Assembly: GCA_031423155.1 (NCBI GenBank)
Contig: JANPEZ010000169.1
Coordinates: 1 to 22,891 of the forward strand
Length of the DNA stretch: 22,891 nt
Reading direction: 5' to 3'
DNA from: JANPEZ01 sp031423155
GTDB taxonomy: Bacteria > Actinomycetota > UBA4738 > HRBIN12
This document shows positions 1 to 6,286 of this stretch, piece after piece; within the stretch, counting starts at the first letter, position 1, and every line of letters starts with the position of its first letter. Below the pieces are notes generated by a model that had not been told where the DNA came from, did no database searches, and was given only the letters and a program-made list of their open reading frames with translations. The position numbers and the translations under genes were made by a program.

Positions 1-329
1 CCCTCCCCGACCAGGTCGGCGATCAGGCCCTGCTGGTCGCTGACGACCGTACCGTCGGGAACCAGGATCACCAGATCCTTGCCGGTGGCGCCCTCCCGGT
101 GCGACTTTCGCCCGGGGCCCCCGGAAGCGGCCTCCTGATGAGGATGGTCGGCCAACCAGGACAGATCGCGCGCTCGAGAAGAGACCTCGAACACGACCGA
201 GCCGCCGTTGCCGCCGGTACCACCGTCGACCCCTCCGAGGGGTTTGTAGGGCTCGCTGTGCAGGCTGGCCGAGCCATTGCCGCCCCGCCCGCCCGTCGCG
301 AAGACGGTGACCTCGTCTACGAAAGGCAT
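1..329 (-). CDS. obgE: GTPase Obg/CgtA, N-terminal part (runs off window edge)
   Basis: This is the first ~109 codons of the ribosome-assembly GTPase Obg, which acts on the 50S subunit and in stress signalling. The visible part is the glycine-rich Obg fold. It begins MPFVDEVTVFATGGRGGNGS, continues with paired GG turns (GGVDGGTGGNGGSVVFEV, about residues 32-50), and then has GRKSHREGATGKDLVILVPDGTVV, which is typical of the family. The G domain lies beyond the left edge. The ATG at 329 is chosen because the family start MxFVD follows at once. No Shine-Dalgarno sequence is visible. A GATAAT hexamer ends six bases before the ATG, so the mRNA may be leaderless. Obg normally follows rplU-rpmA, as here, but a small opposite-strand gene separates it from rpmA. 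Identification is confident. Confidence 0.93.
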   Translation of the reverse strand, partial: MPFVDEVTVFATGGRGGNGSASLHSEPYKPLGGVDGGTGGNGGSVVFEVSSRARDLSWLADHPHQEAASGGPGRKSHREGATGKDLVILVPDGTVVSDQQGLIADLVGE

Positions 330-334
330 ACAGG

Positions 335-341
335 CATTATC
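335..341. promoter_or_regulatory. Shared divergent -10 region (GCATTATC/GATAATGC)
   Basis: On the minus strand GATAAT (336-341) matches TATAAT at five of six positions and ends six bases before the obgE ATG. On the plus strand the overlapping CATTAT (335-340) matches at four of six and ends nine bases before the ATG at 350. Both would give very short or absent leaders. No clear -35 box was found for either direction. Called by eye. Confidence 0.4.
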
Positions 342-349
342 GTGTCCGG

Positions 350-769
350 ATGCCCGAGCCGACGCGCGTGTGGATGGTCCCCCTCGGCCGGGGAAAACTC
401 CAGGAGATCCCGGGAACACTGTCCCTTGGAGACGACTCCGTGGTCTTCGAAGCCAAGGACGGCTCGTTCGAGCGCCGATTCGGTTTCTCCGATATCCGTA
501 GATCCAAGCGCGTGCACGGCTCTCCCGTTCTGATCGTGGTGCTCGGTGATGGCCAGACCGCGTTCTACTTCACCCAACCTCCGCCGTTGAAGCCCGAGCC
601 GGCCGACCCGACCGGACGGGTGAGCCCCTTCGAGATGATGCGCGGGGGCAGGAAGTCCAAGCGCAAGCACGTCCGGACGAACGCGACCTACCTCAGCTCG
701 ACGAACGCGGCGAAGAAGAACGAAGTGAAGTCGTGGCTGGCCGCGATAAGAGAGAGGGCGGGGAACTAG
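350..769 (+). CDS. Hypothetical protein, possibly a PH-like beta domain, antisense within the rpmA-obgE interval
   Basis: This encodes a 139-residue protein I do not recognise by name. The first ~75 residues alternate short hydrophobic strands with turns (VWMVPLGRGKLQEIPGTLSL, then VVFEAKDG, FGFSDI, VLIVVLGDGQTAFYF), as in a small bacterial PH-like barrel. A proline-rich linker follows, then a lysine/arginine-rich stretch (RGGRKSKRKHVRTNATYLSS, about residues 99-118), and a last helix (EVKSWLAAIRERAG). There is no signal peptide or membrane segment. Natural-looking composition favours a real gene over a shadow. The ATG lies 20 bases from the divergent obgE ATG, and the TAG overlaps the rpmA stop by four bases, so the gene exactly fills the gap. 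The PH-like reading is inference. Confidence 0.68.
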   Translation: MPEPTRVWMVPLGRGKLQEIPGTLSLGDDSVVFEAKDGSFERRFGFSDIRRSKRVHGSPVLIVVLGDGQTAFYFTQPPPLKPEPADPTGRVSPFEMMRGGRKSKRKHVRTNATYLSSTNAAKKNEVKSWLAAIRERAGN

Positions 770-1017
770 CCGGCGTCGATCGAGGCGAACTTGCGTCCGC
801 GGGACTCGTGGAAGCGCACCGCGCCGTGGGCCTTGGCGAACAGCGTGTCGTCGCTGCCCTTGCCGACGTTGGTTCCGGGGTGGATACGCGTCCCGCGCTG
901 GCGCACGATGATGGAGCCCGCGGTCACGACCTGACCACCGAACGCCTTTACTCCGAGCCTCTTGGACTCGGAATCGCGCCCGTTGCGGGATGAGCCTCCA
1001 CCCTTCTTGTGTGCCAT
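766..1017 (-). CDS. rpmA: 50S ribosomal protein L27
   Basis: This 83-residue protein has the full L27 signature: MAHKKGGGSSRNGRDSESKR at the N-terminus, then a GSIIVRQRGTRIHPG core and HGAVRFHESRGRKFASI near the end. L27 sits close to the peptidyl transferase centre, and its flexible N-terminus reaches toward the tRNA ends. That N-terminus begins directly at MAHKK, so the cleavable extension known from Firmicutes L27 is absent. A GGGAGA sequence five bases before the ATG can serve as ribosome binding site. The gene follows rplU by 46 bases and is surely cotranscribed with it. Its stop codon shares a CTAG with the stop of the opposite-strand gene at 350-769. Confidence 0.98.
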   Translation of the reverse strand: MAHKKGGGSSRNGRDSESKRLGVKAFGGQVVTAGSIIVRQRGTRIHPGTNVGKGSDDTLFAKAHGAVRFHESRGRKFASIDAG

Positions 1018-1037
1018 AGGTCTCCCAAGGTACCAAA

Positions 1038-1053
1038 CGGGGCCTTTGCCCCG
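1038..1053. other. Hairpin in the rplU-rpmA spacer
   Basis: The 16 bases form a perfect 6-bp stem (CGGGGC with GCCCCG) around a four-base loop. It lies in the 46-base gap between rplU and rpmA. On the transcribed (minus) strand it is followed by GTTTGG, too weak for a normal terminator. It may tune rpmA translation or partly attenuate read-through. Function is inference. Confidence 0.45.
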
Positions 1054-1063
1054 GCCGGTTCCT

Positions 1064-1447
1064 CTACTCGGCGGCTGCCTCGGGATCGGCCTTCTCGGCC
1101 TTCTCGGCCTTCTCGGCCTTGGGGGCCGCCTTCTTGGCCGCGCCCAGCTTCACGTCCTGTATCTCGAGCAAGGTGAGCAGCTGACGGTGCCCGGTCTTCT
1201 TCTTGTAGCCGGACTTGGGCCGGTAGCGGAAGACCTTGATCTTCTCGCCCTTCTGCTCGCCGAGGGGCTTGGCCGTAACGACGGCCTTCTCGATCTCCTT
1301 GCCGACGTGGGTCTTGCCCTCGTCGTCCACCACGAGGATCGGCTGGAAGGTGAGCGTCTTGCCGTCGTGGACGAGCTTTTCGACCTCGATGACGTCGCCG
1401 GCCTTCACCTTGTGCTGCTTTCCGCCAGTCTTGATAACCGCGTACAT
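1064..1447 (-). CDS. rplU: 50S ribosomal protein L21 with low-complexity C-terminal tail
   Basis: This 127-residue protein is ribosomal L21. The family start MYAVIKTGGKQHKVKAGDVI is intact, and the KIKVFRYRPKSGYKKKTGHR segment is the conserved rRNA-binding part. The normal domain ends near residue 103 (LEIQDVKLG). A charged alanine/lysine/glutamate tail of about 24 residues follows, built from three tandem AEK units. A good Shine-Dalgarno sequence (GGAGG, five bases before ATG) fixes the start. The RNase E/G stop is only 11 bases upstream, so the two genes are likely cotranscribed and translationally linked. Tails of this kind occur on L21 of several Actinomycetota, and their role is not clear to me. 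Confidence 0.97.
   Translation of the reverse strand: MYAVIKTGGKQHKVKAGDVIEVEKLVHDGKTLTFQPILVVDDEGKTHVGKEIEKAVVTAKPLGEQKGEKIKVFRYRPKSGYKKKTGHRQLLTLLEIQDVKLGAAKKAAPKAEKAEKAEKADPEAAAE
1091..1117. repeat. Three tandem 9-bp units inside rplU
   Basis: CTTCTCGGC is repeated three times exactly on the plus strand, with partial units on both sides. Read on the minus strand it encodes the AEK repeats of the L21 tail. Each unit is three codons, so slippage would change the tail length without a frameshift. Confidence 0.85.
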
Positions 1448-1458
1448 GTTGGCCTCCG

Positions 1459-3558
1459 TCAGGCTTCGTAGTTGACCAGGATGCCGCGACCCTCACAGGT
1501 CGGACATGTCTCGCTGAAAGATTCGACCAGACCTCCGGATACGCGCTTGCGCGTGACCTGCATGAGGCCCAGTGGTCCGATCTCGAACACCTGGGACCTG
1601 GTCTTATCGACGGCCAGGGCCTCCTTCATGGTGTCCTCGACCTTCTTCTTGTTCTTCTCCAGGAGCATATCTATGAAGTCGACCACGATGATGCCGCCGA
1701 TGTCCCGCAGCCTCAGCTGACGAGCGACCTCGGAGGCGGCTTCCAGGTTCGTGTTGACCACGGTTTCTTCCAGGTTCGTCTTGCCGACGGACTTGCCGGT
1801 GTTGACGTCGACGATGGTCATGGCCTCGGTGCGCTCGATGATCAGGTAGCCGCCGGAGGGCAGCCAGACCTTGCGGTCCAGAGCCTTGTGGATCTGCTCG
1901 ACGATGTGGTGCTCCTCGAACGCGGGGAGCTTGCCCTGGTGGAGCGTGATCTTGGGCTCCAGGTCGGGAGCTACCGAGCGGACGTACTCCATGATCTTCT
2001 CGTGAACACGTGGTGAGTCGGTGACCAGCTCGCGGAACTCCTCGTTGGTGAACAGGTCGCGGAAGACCCTCACGGTAAGTTCGGGCTCTTCGTAGAGGAC
2101 CTCGGGAGCCTTGACCTTCTTAGCCCTCTTGTTGATGGCTTCCCATTCCAGCTCGAGGCGTCGCAGGTCGGCCGTGAAGGCCTCCTCTGTAGAGCCTTCG
2201 GCCGCGGTCCTCACGATGATGCCGTGCTGGTCGGGCTTGATCTTCTTCAAGATGGCCTTGAGGCGCTTGCGCTCTTCGTCGGGGAGGCGGCGGCTGATCC
2301 CTGAGACGTTCGAGTCGGGCACCATGACGAGGAACCTTCCGGGCATAGAGATCTGCGCCGTCAGGCGAGCGCCCTTGCCACCCATCGGGTCCTTGGTTAC
2401 CTGGACCATCACGGCCTGGCCGTTCTTCAGCACATGCTCGATGCGAGGCGCCGGACCTTCCAGGTCCTCAGGCGAGTAGTTGACCTCTCCTGCGTACAGG
2501 ACGCCGTTGCGGCCGCGGCCGATGTCGACGAACGCGGCCTCCATGCCGGGGAGCACATTCTGGACGCGCCCGAGGTAGACGTTGCCGACCATCGAGGTGG
2601 CGCCTGTGCGGGTCACGTAGTGCTGGACGAGCGTGCGTTCTTCCATGACGGCGATCTGATCGCGGTCGCCGTGCTCGGTGATGACCATGAGCTTGTCCGT
2701 GACCCGCGGCACGTACGGCAGCGGCTCACGCCGGCGCCTTCCTGACGGAGAAGACCCACCGGTGCGCGACCGGCTGCTGCGGATCCGGGTCGGACCGCCG
2801 GCCGCTACATCGGCGTTGTCCGAGCGGCGCGATCTCGCAGCGGGCTTGGCCTCGCCGGTCTTGGGCGTCGCGGCCTTGGATCCGCTCGCCGGGCTCCGGC
2901 GTCGCCTGGGCGCGGCGGACTTGGCTTCGGGTTCATCTGGGGTCGCGTCGTCGCGCTGGGTCTGGACGGAGTCCGTCAGCGGCGCGTCTTCGTCGAGGGC
3001 GGCGGCGGCGGTACTACCGCCGCGTCCCCGGCCCCTGCCGCCGCGGCGGCGGCGCCTGCGGGCGGCGGTGGTCGCGGGGGTCTCTCCCTCTTCAGGGGTG
3101 TCCGGATCGCTCTCGTCCTTCTGAGCTGTCGCGGGCCTGGACCGGGGCTTCTCGGGGGTGGAACCATCCGCCTCGGGCTTGGGCCTGGGCGCGCGGGGGG
3201 CGCGGGGACGAGGTGGCGGCTTCTCGCCGGCCTCGGCGGCCTCTCCGGTCTGCGGCGGCCTGGGCGCGCGCGGGGCGCGGGGCTTCGGGGCCGGCTTCTC
3301 CTTCACCGGATCGGCGGCGGCGGCGAATGCCCATTCGGCGGGCGTGCCGTCATCCAGCGCAGCGGGCTCTCGCGGTGTCTTCGGCCCCGATCCGCCCGTC
3401 GAGCGGCCCCGTCCTCCCCTGCTCCTGCGGCGGGGGGCCCCGCTACCGGTGGTCGTTTCCTTGCCGGCATCTGCCGGGCTGGCTCCCTCGGCCGCATCGG
3501 CCTTCGGGGGCTGGGTCGCGGGCACGTTGGCCTGCGCGACCTCTGTCTCTTGGTTCAT
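1459..3558 (-). CDS. rne: Ribonuclease E/G family endoribonuclease
   Basis: This 699-residue protein is an RNase E/G endonuclease acting in mRNA decay and rRNA/tRNA maturation. Residues 1-280 are disordered and rich in Arg, Pro, Ala and Glu, with two RAPRAPRP repeats 25 residues apart (94-101 and 119-126) and arginine runs near 167-180. The catalytic part follows: an S1 RNA-binding domain (about 325-405, GNVYLGRVQNVLPGMEAAFV), then the DNase I-like site with acidic residues in TIVDVNTGK (Asp584) and VVDFID (Asp627, Asp630). The C-terminal CPTC (Cys685, Cys688) matches the zinc link. Placing the disordered region before rather than after the catalytic core is usual in Actinomycetota. The ATG at 3558 is preferred over an upstream in-frame start because AGGAG lies seven bases before it. 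Confidence 0.95.
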   Translation of the reverse strand: MNQETEVAQANVPATQPPKADAAEGASPADAGKETTTGSGAPRRRSRGGRGRSTGGSGPKTPREPAALDDGTPAEWAFAAAADPVKEKPAPKPRAPRAPRPPQTGEAAEAGEKPPPRPRAPRAPRPKPEADGSTPEKPRSRPATAQKDESDPDTPEEGETPATTAARRRRRRGGRGRGRGGSTAAAALDEDAPLTDSVQTQRDDATPDEPEAKSAAPRRRRSPASGSKAATPKTGEAKPAARSRRSDNADVAAGGPTRIRSSRSRTGGSSPSGRRRREPLPYVPRVTDKLMVITEHGDRDQIAVMEERTLVQHYVTRTGATSMVGNVYLGRVQNVLPGMEAAFVDIGRGRNGVLYAGEVNYSPEDLEGPAPRIEHVLKNGQAVMVQVTKDPMGGKGARLTAQISMPGRFLVMVPDSNVSGISRRLPDEERKRLKAILKKIKPDQHGIIVRTAAEGSTEEAFTADLRRLELEWEAINKRAKKVKAPEVLYEEPELTVRVFRDLFTNEEFRELVTDSPRVHEKIMEYVRSVAPDLEPKITLHQGKLPAFEEHHIVEQIHKALDRKVWLPSGGYLIIERTEAMTIVDVNTGKSVGKTNLEETVVNTNLEAASEVARQLRLRDIGGIIVVDFIDMLLEKNKKKVEDTMKEALAVDKTRSQVFEIGPLGLMQVTRKRVSGGLVESFSETCPTCEGRGILVNYEA

Positions 3559-3614
3559 GCGAACTCCTCTCGCACTCAACGCGCGAGAAGACGAGCCGAG
3601 CCGGGGGCTCCGGG

Positions 3615-3698
3615 GCCGGTTGTGGCCGGCGCTTCGCTCCTTCATGGAGCGGGTTCTGCGGGATCTGCGTGCCCGGGCGACTGCGATCTGTGGATCGC
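3615..3698. other. Three short perfect hairpins in the rne leader
   Basis: Three perfect inverted repeats occur within 84 bases, upstream of the rne ribosome binding site: 3615-3630 (5-bp stem GCCGG/CCGGC, 6-base loop), 3635-3651 (6-bp stem CGCTCC/GGAGCG, 5-base loop) and 3683-3698 (6-bp stem GCGATC/GATCGC, 4-base loop). In E. coli, RNase E controls its own level through structures in its leader. A similar role here is inference. Confidence 0.45.
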
Positions 3699-3900
3699 CC
3701 GCCTCCGGCCGCGCTCTCGTCGCTACCCGAAACGTTCTTGGTCCGGCGTTCGCGTCCCCCTACCTCGCCTCTTCGTTCCGGGGTGGGTGGGGTCGCGCGC
3801 CTTCTCGACACTCTCGCTCGGTGTCCGGCCCAGGAAGGGCAGGTCCGGCGAGCACATCTGCGGCAAGGATAGCAGCGGAGCGGCCTTCGTCGGGGAGCAG

Positions 3901-3912
3901 CTGACTAGTCAG
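3901..3912. promoter_or_regulatory. 12-bp perfect palindrome, possible operator
   Basis: CTGACTAGTCAG is its own reverse complement and sits between the divergent rne and receiver-kinase genes. It could be a dimeric regulator site, but no second copy was seen and the flanks do not extend the symmetry. Confidence 0.3.
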
Positions 3913-4004
3913 ACCTCGCTACTCCGGCCTGGGTGGTGGACTTAGGGAGAAACGCCTCTCAGCCGGATAGCCGCAGGTCACGCTGGGCGACCAGACTCTC
4001 CAAG

Positions 4005-5162
4005 ATGGTGCGGGACTTCCCCAACACGCAGCGTGCCGCCGCCCCAGAACCCATCCGGGTGATGGTGGTCGACGACAACGCCGGTTTCCGTGAGTCTTTG
4101 GTCTCCCTGCTCGATACCGACGAGATGATCGTCGTCGGCGAGGCCGAGAGCGGCTCGCAGGCCCTCGGTATGGTCGAGCGGGCCAACCCCGACGTCGTCC
4201 TCATGGACGTGCGGATGCCCGAGATGAACGGGATCGAAACCACCCGCCGCCTCAAGCAGAGGTACCCCGACATCGAGATCGTGGCCCTGACCGGCCTGGA
4301 GGATCAGACGGCCGTTCGGGAGATGCTGGTAGCCGGAGCATCCGGCTACGTGCTGAAGGACTCCGACGGTGATGAGATCCTCCACGCGGTGGTGCTCGCG
4401 GCGGCCGGCGGTGGAGTCATCTCGCCGGGAGTGACCCCGACGGTCATCGAGGAGCTCACCGAGGCGCTGGAGCGAGAGCGCCGCCGCAGCCGAGAGCTCG
4501 AGATCTCGCAGAAGGCTCTGATCGAACGCTCGGCTCGCCGCCAGGAACTCGTCTCGCGGATAGGGCACGAACTCAGGACCCCGGTGACCGTGATCTTCGG
4601 CATCGCCCAGACCTTGGCCGGGGACGGGTCGTTGGACGAACGTGCCGAGCTCATGGACCGGCTCGTGGCCCGGTCATCGGCCCTTGCCAAGCTCATCGAG
4701 CGATTCGAGGGAGCGCTCGAAGCCGGGTTGACCGAGTGGGCGGACGTAACCCAGGTCGCTCGCGAGGTAGCGGTGGACGAGCCTCGGATCCAGGTTGAAG
4801 CGCCGGCGGGCCCCACGATGGCCACGATGAACCGCACCGCCGCAGCGCGGATCATCTCCGAGCTCGTCGAGAACGCGTTGGCCTTCTCTAAGGGCCGGGT
4901 CCTCATCCAGATCTCTTCCAACGGACACGGTCCCGAGGTCAGGATCCAAGACTCGGGCTCGGGAGTGGCCCCAGGAACGGCCGAGCGGATCTTCGAACCG
5001 ATGGAGCAGGGCGAGGAACTCAACACCCGGGTTCATCAGGGCGCGGGCCTCGGATTGACGATAGCGCGCATGTCTGCAAGGGCGATGGACGGCGACGTGC
5101 TGCTGGAGCAGACCGGACCCGAGGGTTCCACGTTCCTGTGGAGGGTCAGCAACTCAGGCTAG
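4005..5162 (+). CDS. Receiver-histidine kinase fusion (REC-HisKA-HATPase)
   Basis: This 385-residue cytoplasmic protein fuses an N-terminal receiver to a histidine kinase. The receiver (about 17-137) has the acidic pair Asp23/Asp24, phospho-acceptor Asp68 in VVLMDVRMPEMNG, Thr96 and Lys118. A charged helix (about 150-182) leads to the dimerisation/phosphotransfer helix with His188 in SRIGHELRTP. The ATP-binding domain shows the N box (ELVENALAFS, Asn290), DSGSGV (316-321), IFEPM and GAGLGL (346-351). There is no membrane segment, sensor domain or DNA-binding output. It probably takes phosphoryl or other input through its receiver. No separate partner regulator is in the window. The start is uncertain: ATG 4005 lacks a clear ribosome binding site, and GTG 3933 would add 24 residues. 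Its stop overlaps the rodA stop by four bases. Confidence 0.88.
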   Translation: MVRDFPNTQRAAAPEPIRVMVVDDNAGFRESLVSLLDTDEMIVVGEAESGSQALGMVERANPDVVLMDVRMPEMNGIETTRRLKQRYPDIEIVALTGLEDQTAVREMLVAGASGYVLKDSDGDEILHAVVLAAAGGGVISPGVTPTVIEELTEALERERRRSRELEISQKALIERSARRQELVSRIGHELRTPVTVIFGIAQTLAGDGSLDERAELMDRLVARSSALAKLIERFEGALEAGLTEWADVTQVAREVAVDEPRIQVEAPAGPTMATMNRTAAARIISELVENALAFSKGRVLIQISSNGHGPEVRIQDSGSGVAPGTAERIFEPMEQGEELNTRVHQGAGLGLTIARMSARAMDGDVLLEQTGPEGSTFLWRVSNSG

Positions 5163-6286
5163 GTGAACCGTCGCATGTGGATGCTCAGCAGCAGACCCAC
5201 GGCGATGTTATTGGCCATCAGACTCGATCCCCCGTAGGACACGAACGGCAGAGGGATCCCCGTGATCGGCATGATCCCTATCACCATCCCGATGTTGATG
5301 AACATCTGGATCGCGAACATCGCCGCCAGGCCGGCGGCAACGTAGGTCCCGAAGGCATCCTTGGACAGGAACGAGATCCGGATCGCCCTCCACATCAGCA
5401 CCGCGAAAAGTGCCAGTACGAACAGCGAACCCACGAATCCGAATTCCTCCCCCACTACGGTGAAGATGAAGTCGGTGTGTTGCTCGGGCACGAAGTCGAG
5501 GTTCGTCTGGGTTCCTCCCAGCCACCCTGCTCCGAAGACGCCGCCAGAGCCGATCGCGATCTCCGCCTGAGCGCGGTTGTAGTTGGTCGTCTGCGTGTCC
5601 TTCGCCGGATCCAGGAACCCGGTCAGCCTGTCGATCTGGTAGCCCTTGATCACATGAAGCTGGAAGGACAAGAAGATCAGCACCAGCGCCGAGACGGTAA
5701 GTGCGGCAAGGTGCCTGGGTTTGGTTCCGGCAACCACGAGCACACCGACGAGGATCGCCACCAGGACGATCGATGTACCGATATCCGGCTGGATGAAGAC
5801 CAGCGCTATCGGGACGGCGGCGATCGCCGTGATCCTCAGCAGGTCGATGAGCGATGGTTCGAAGGTGCGCAGTTCCGATAGGACCGCCGCCAGCATCAGG
5901 GCGAGCGCGATCTTGGTGAACTCCGAAGGGGTGAGCTGGAACCCTCCGAACGCGAACCACCTGGACGCGCCCGACGAGCTGGATCCGAGCGGGGTCCGAA
6001 CGAGAACCAGCGTAACGATCGTTGCCGCGTAGGCGAAGCCGGCGTAGACCTTGAAGAACCGATAGTCGAAGCTGACGACGACGAGCAGGAGTATCAGGCC
6101 GATGGCCATGGCGGCGGCCTGCCTCTTCACATAGGTCGCCGGATCCTCGAGGCCGCGATGCGTCGTGGAGTAGACCATGAAGCCGCCGATGACCGAGAGC
6201 GTGACCGCAGCGATCAGCAACACCGGATCGATATGACGTATCGGACGACGCTCGGCCGCGTAGGCGCGCCCCGCAACAAGGTCCAT
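5159..6286 (-). CDS. rodA: SEDS peptidoglycan glycosyltransferase RodA
   Basis: This 375-residue multi-pass membrane protein polymerises glycan strands from lipid II during side-wall elongation, working with PBP2. About ten hydrophobic segments are visible. Family motifs include GASRWFAFGGFQLTPSEF (106-123), QPDIGTS (166-172), PEQHTDFIF (267-275, with the likely catalytic Asp272) and ITGIPLPFVSYGGSS near the C-terminus. RodA is preferred over FtsW because mrdA and mreBCD lie directly upstream. The ATG overlaps the mrdA stop as TGATG, which suggests translational coupling. The C-terminus is short (LLSIHMRRFT). Confidence 0.95.
   Translation of the reverse strand: MDLVAGRAYAAERRPIRHIDPVLLIAAVTLSVIGGFMVYSTTHRGLEDPATYVKRQAAAMAIGLILLLVVVSFDYRFFKVYAGFAYAATIVTLVLVRTPLGSSSSGASRWFAFGGFQLTPSEFTKIALALMLAAVLSELRTFEPSLIDLLRITAIAAVPIALVFIQPDIGTSIVLVAILVGVLVVAGTKPRHLAALTVSALVLIFLSFQLHVIKGYQIDRLTGFLDPAKDTQTTNYNRAQAEIAIGSGGVFGAGWLGGTQTNLDFVPEQHTDFIFTVVGEEFGFVGSLFVLALFAVLMWRAIRISFLSKDAFGTYVAAGLAAMFAIQMFINIGMVIGIMPITGIPLPFVSYGGSSLMANNIAVGLLLSIHMRRFT

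Larger units (their letters stand above)
3559..4004. other. Non-coding divergent region between rne and the receiver-kinase gene
   Basis: This 446-base stretch separates divergent genes. I found no convincing protein gene: the long open frames here are arginine/proline/serine-rich and continue antisense to rne, so they look like GC-driven shadows. It holds three hairpins near the rne start, a 12-bp palindrome at 3901-3912, and a TATCCT hexamer on the minus strand (3866-3871) that could be an rne -10 box. If so, the rne leader would be about 300 bases long. No good -35 was found. Confidence 0.55.

Noticed and set aside
317..1036. 239-residue minus-strand open frame over rpmA and the 350-769 gene
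   Set aside because: It is arginine/histidine-rich, overlaps the certain rpmA gene in another phase and has no family features.
3559..3645. N-terminal extension of RNase E/G to 3645
   Set aside because: The ATG at 3558 has a well-placed AGGAG, and the upstream ATG lies within a hairpin and lacks one.
3158..3904. Long plus-strand open frames opposite the rne N-terminus and leader
   Set aside because: They are antisense to a low-complexity GC-rich coding region and consist of Gly/Ala/Arg/Ser runs with no ribosome binding site.
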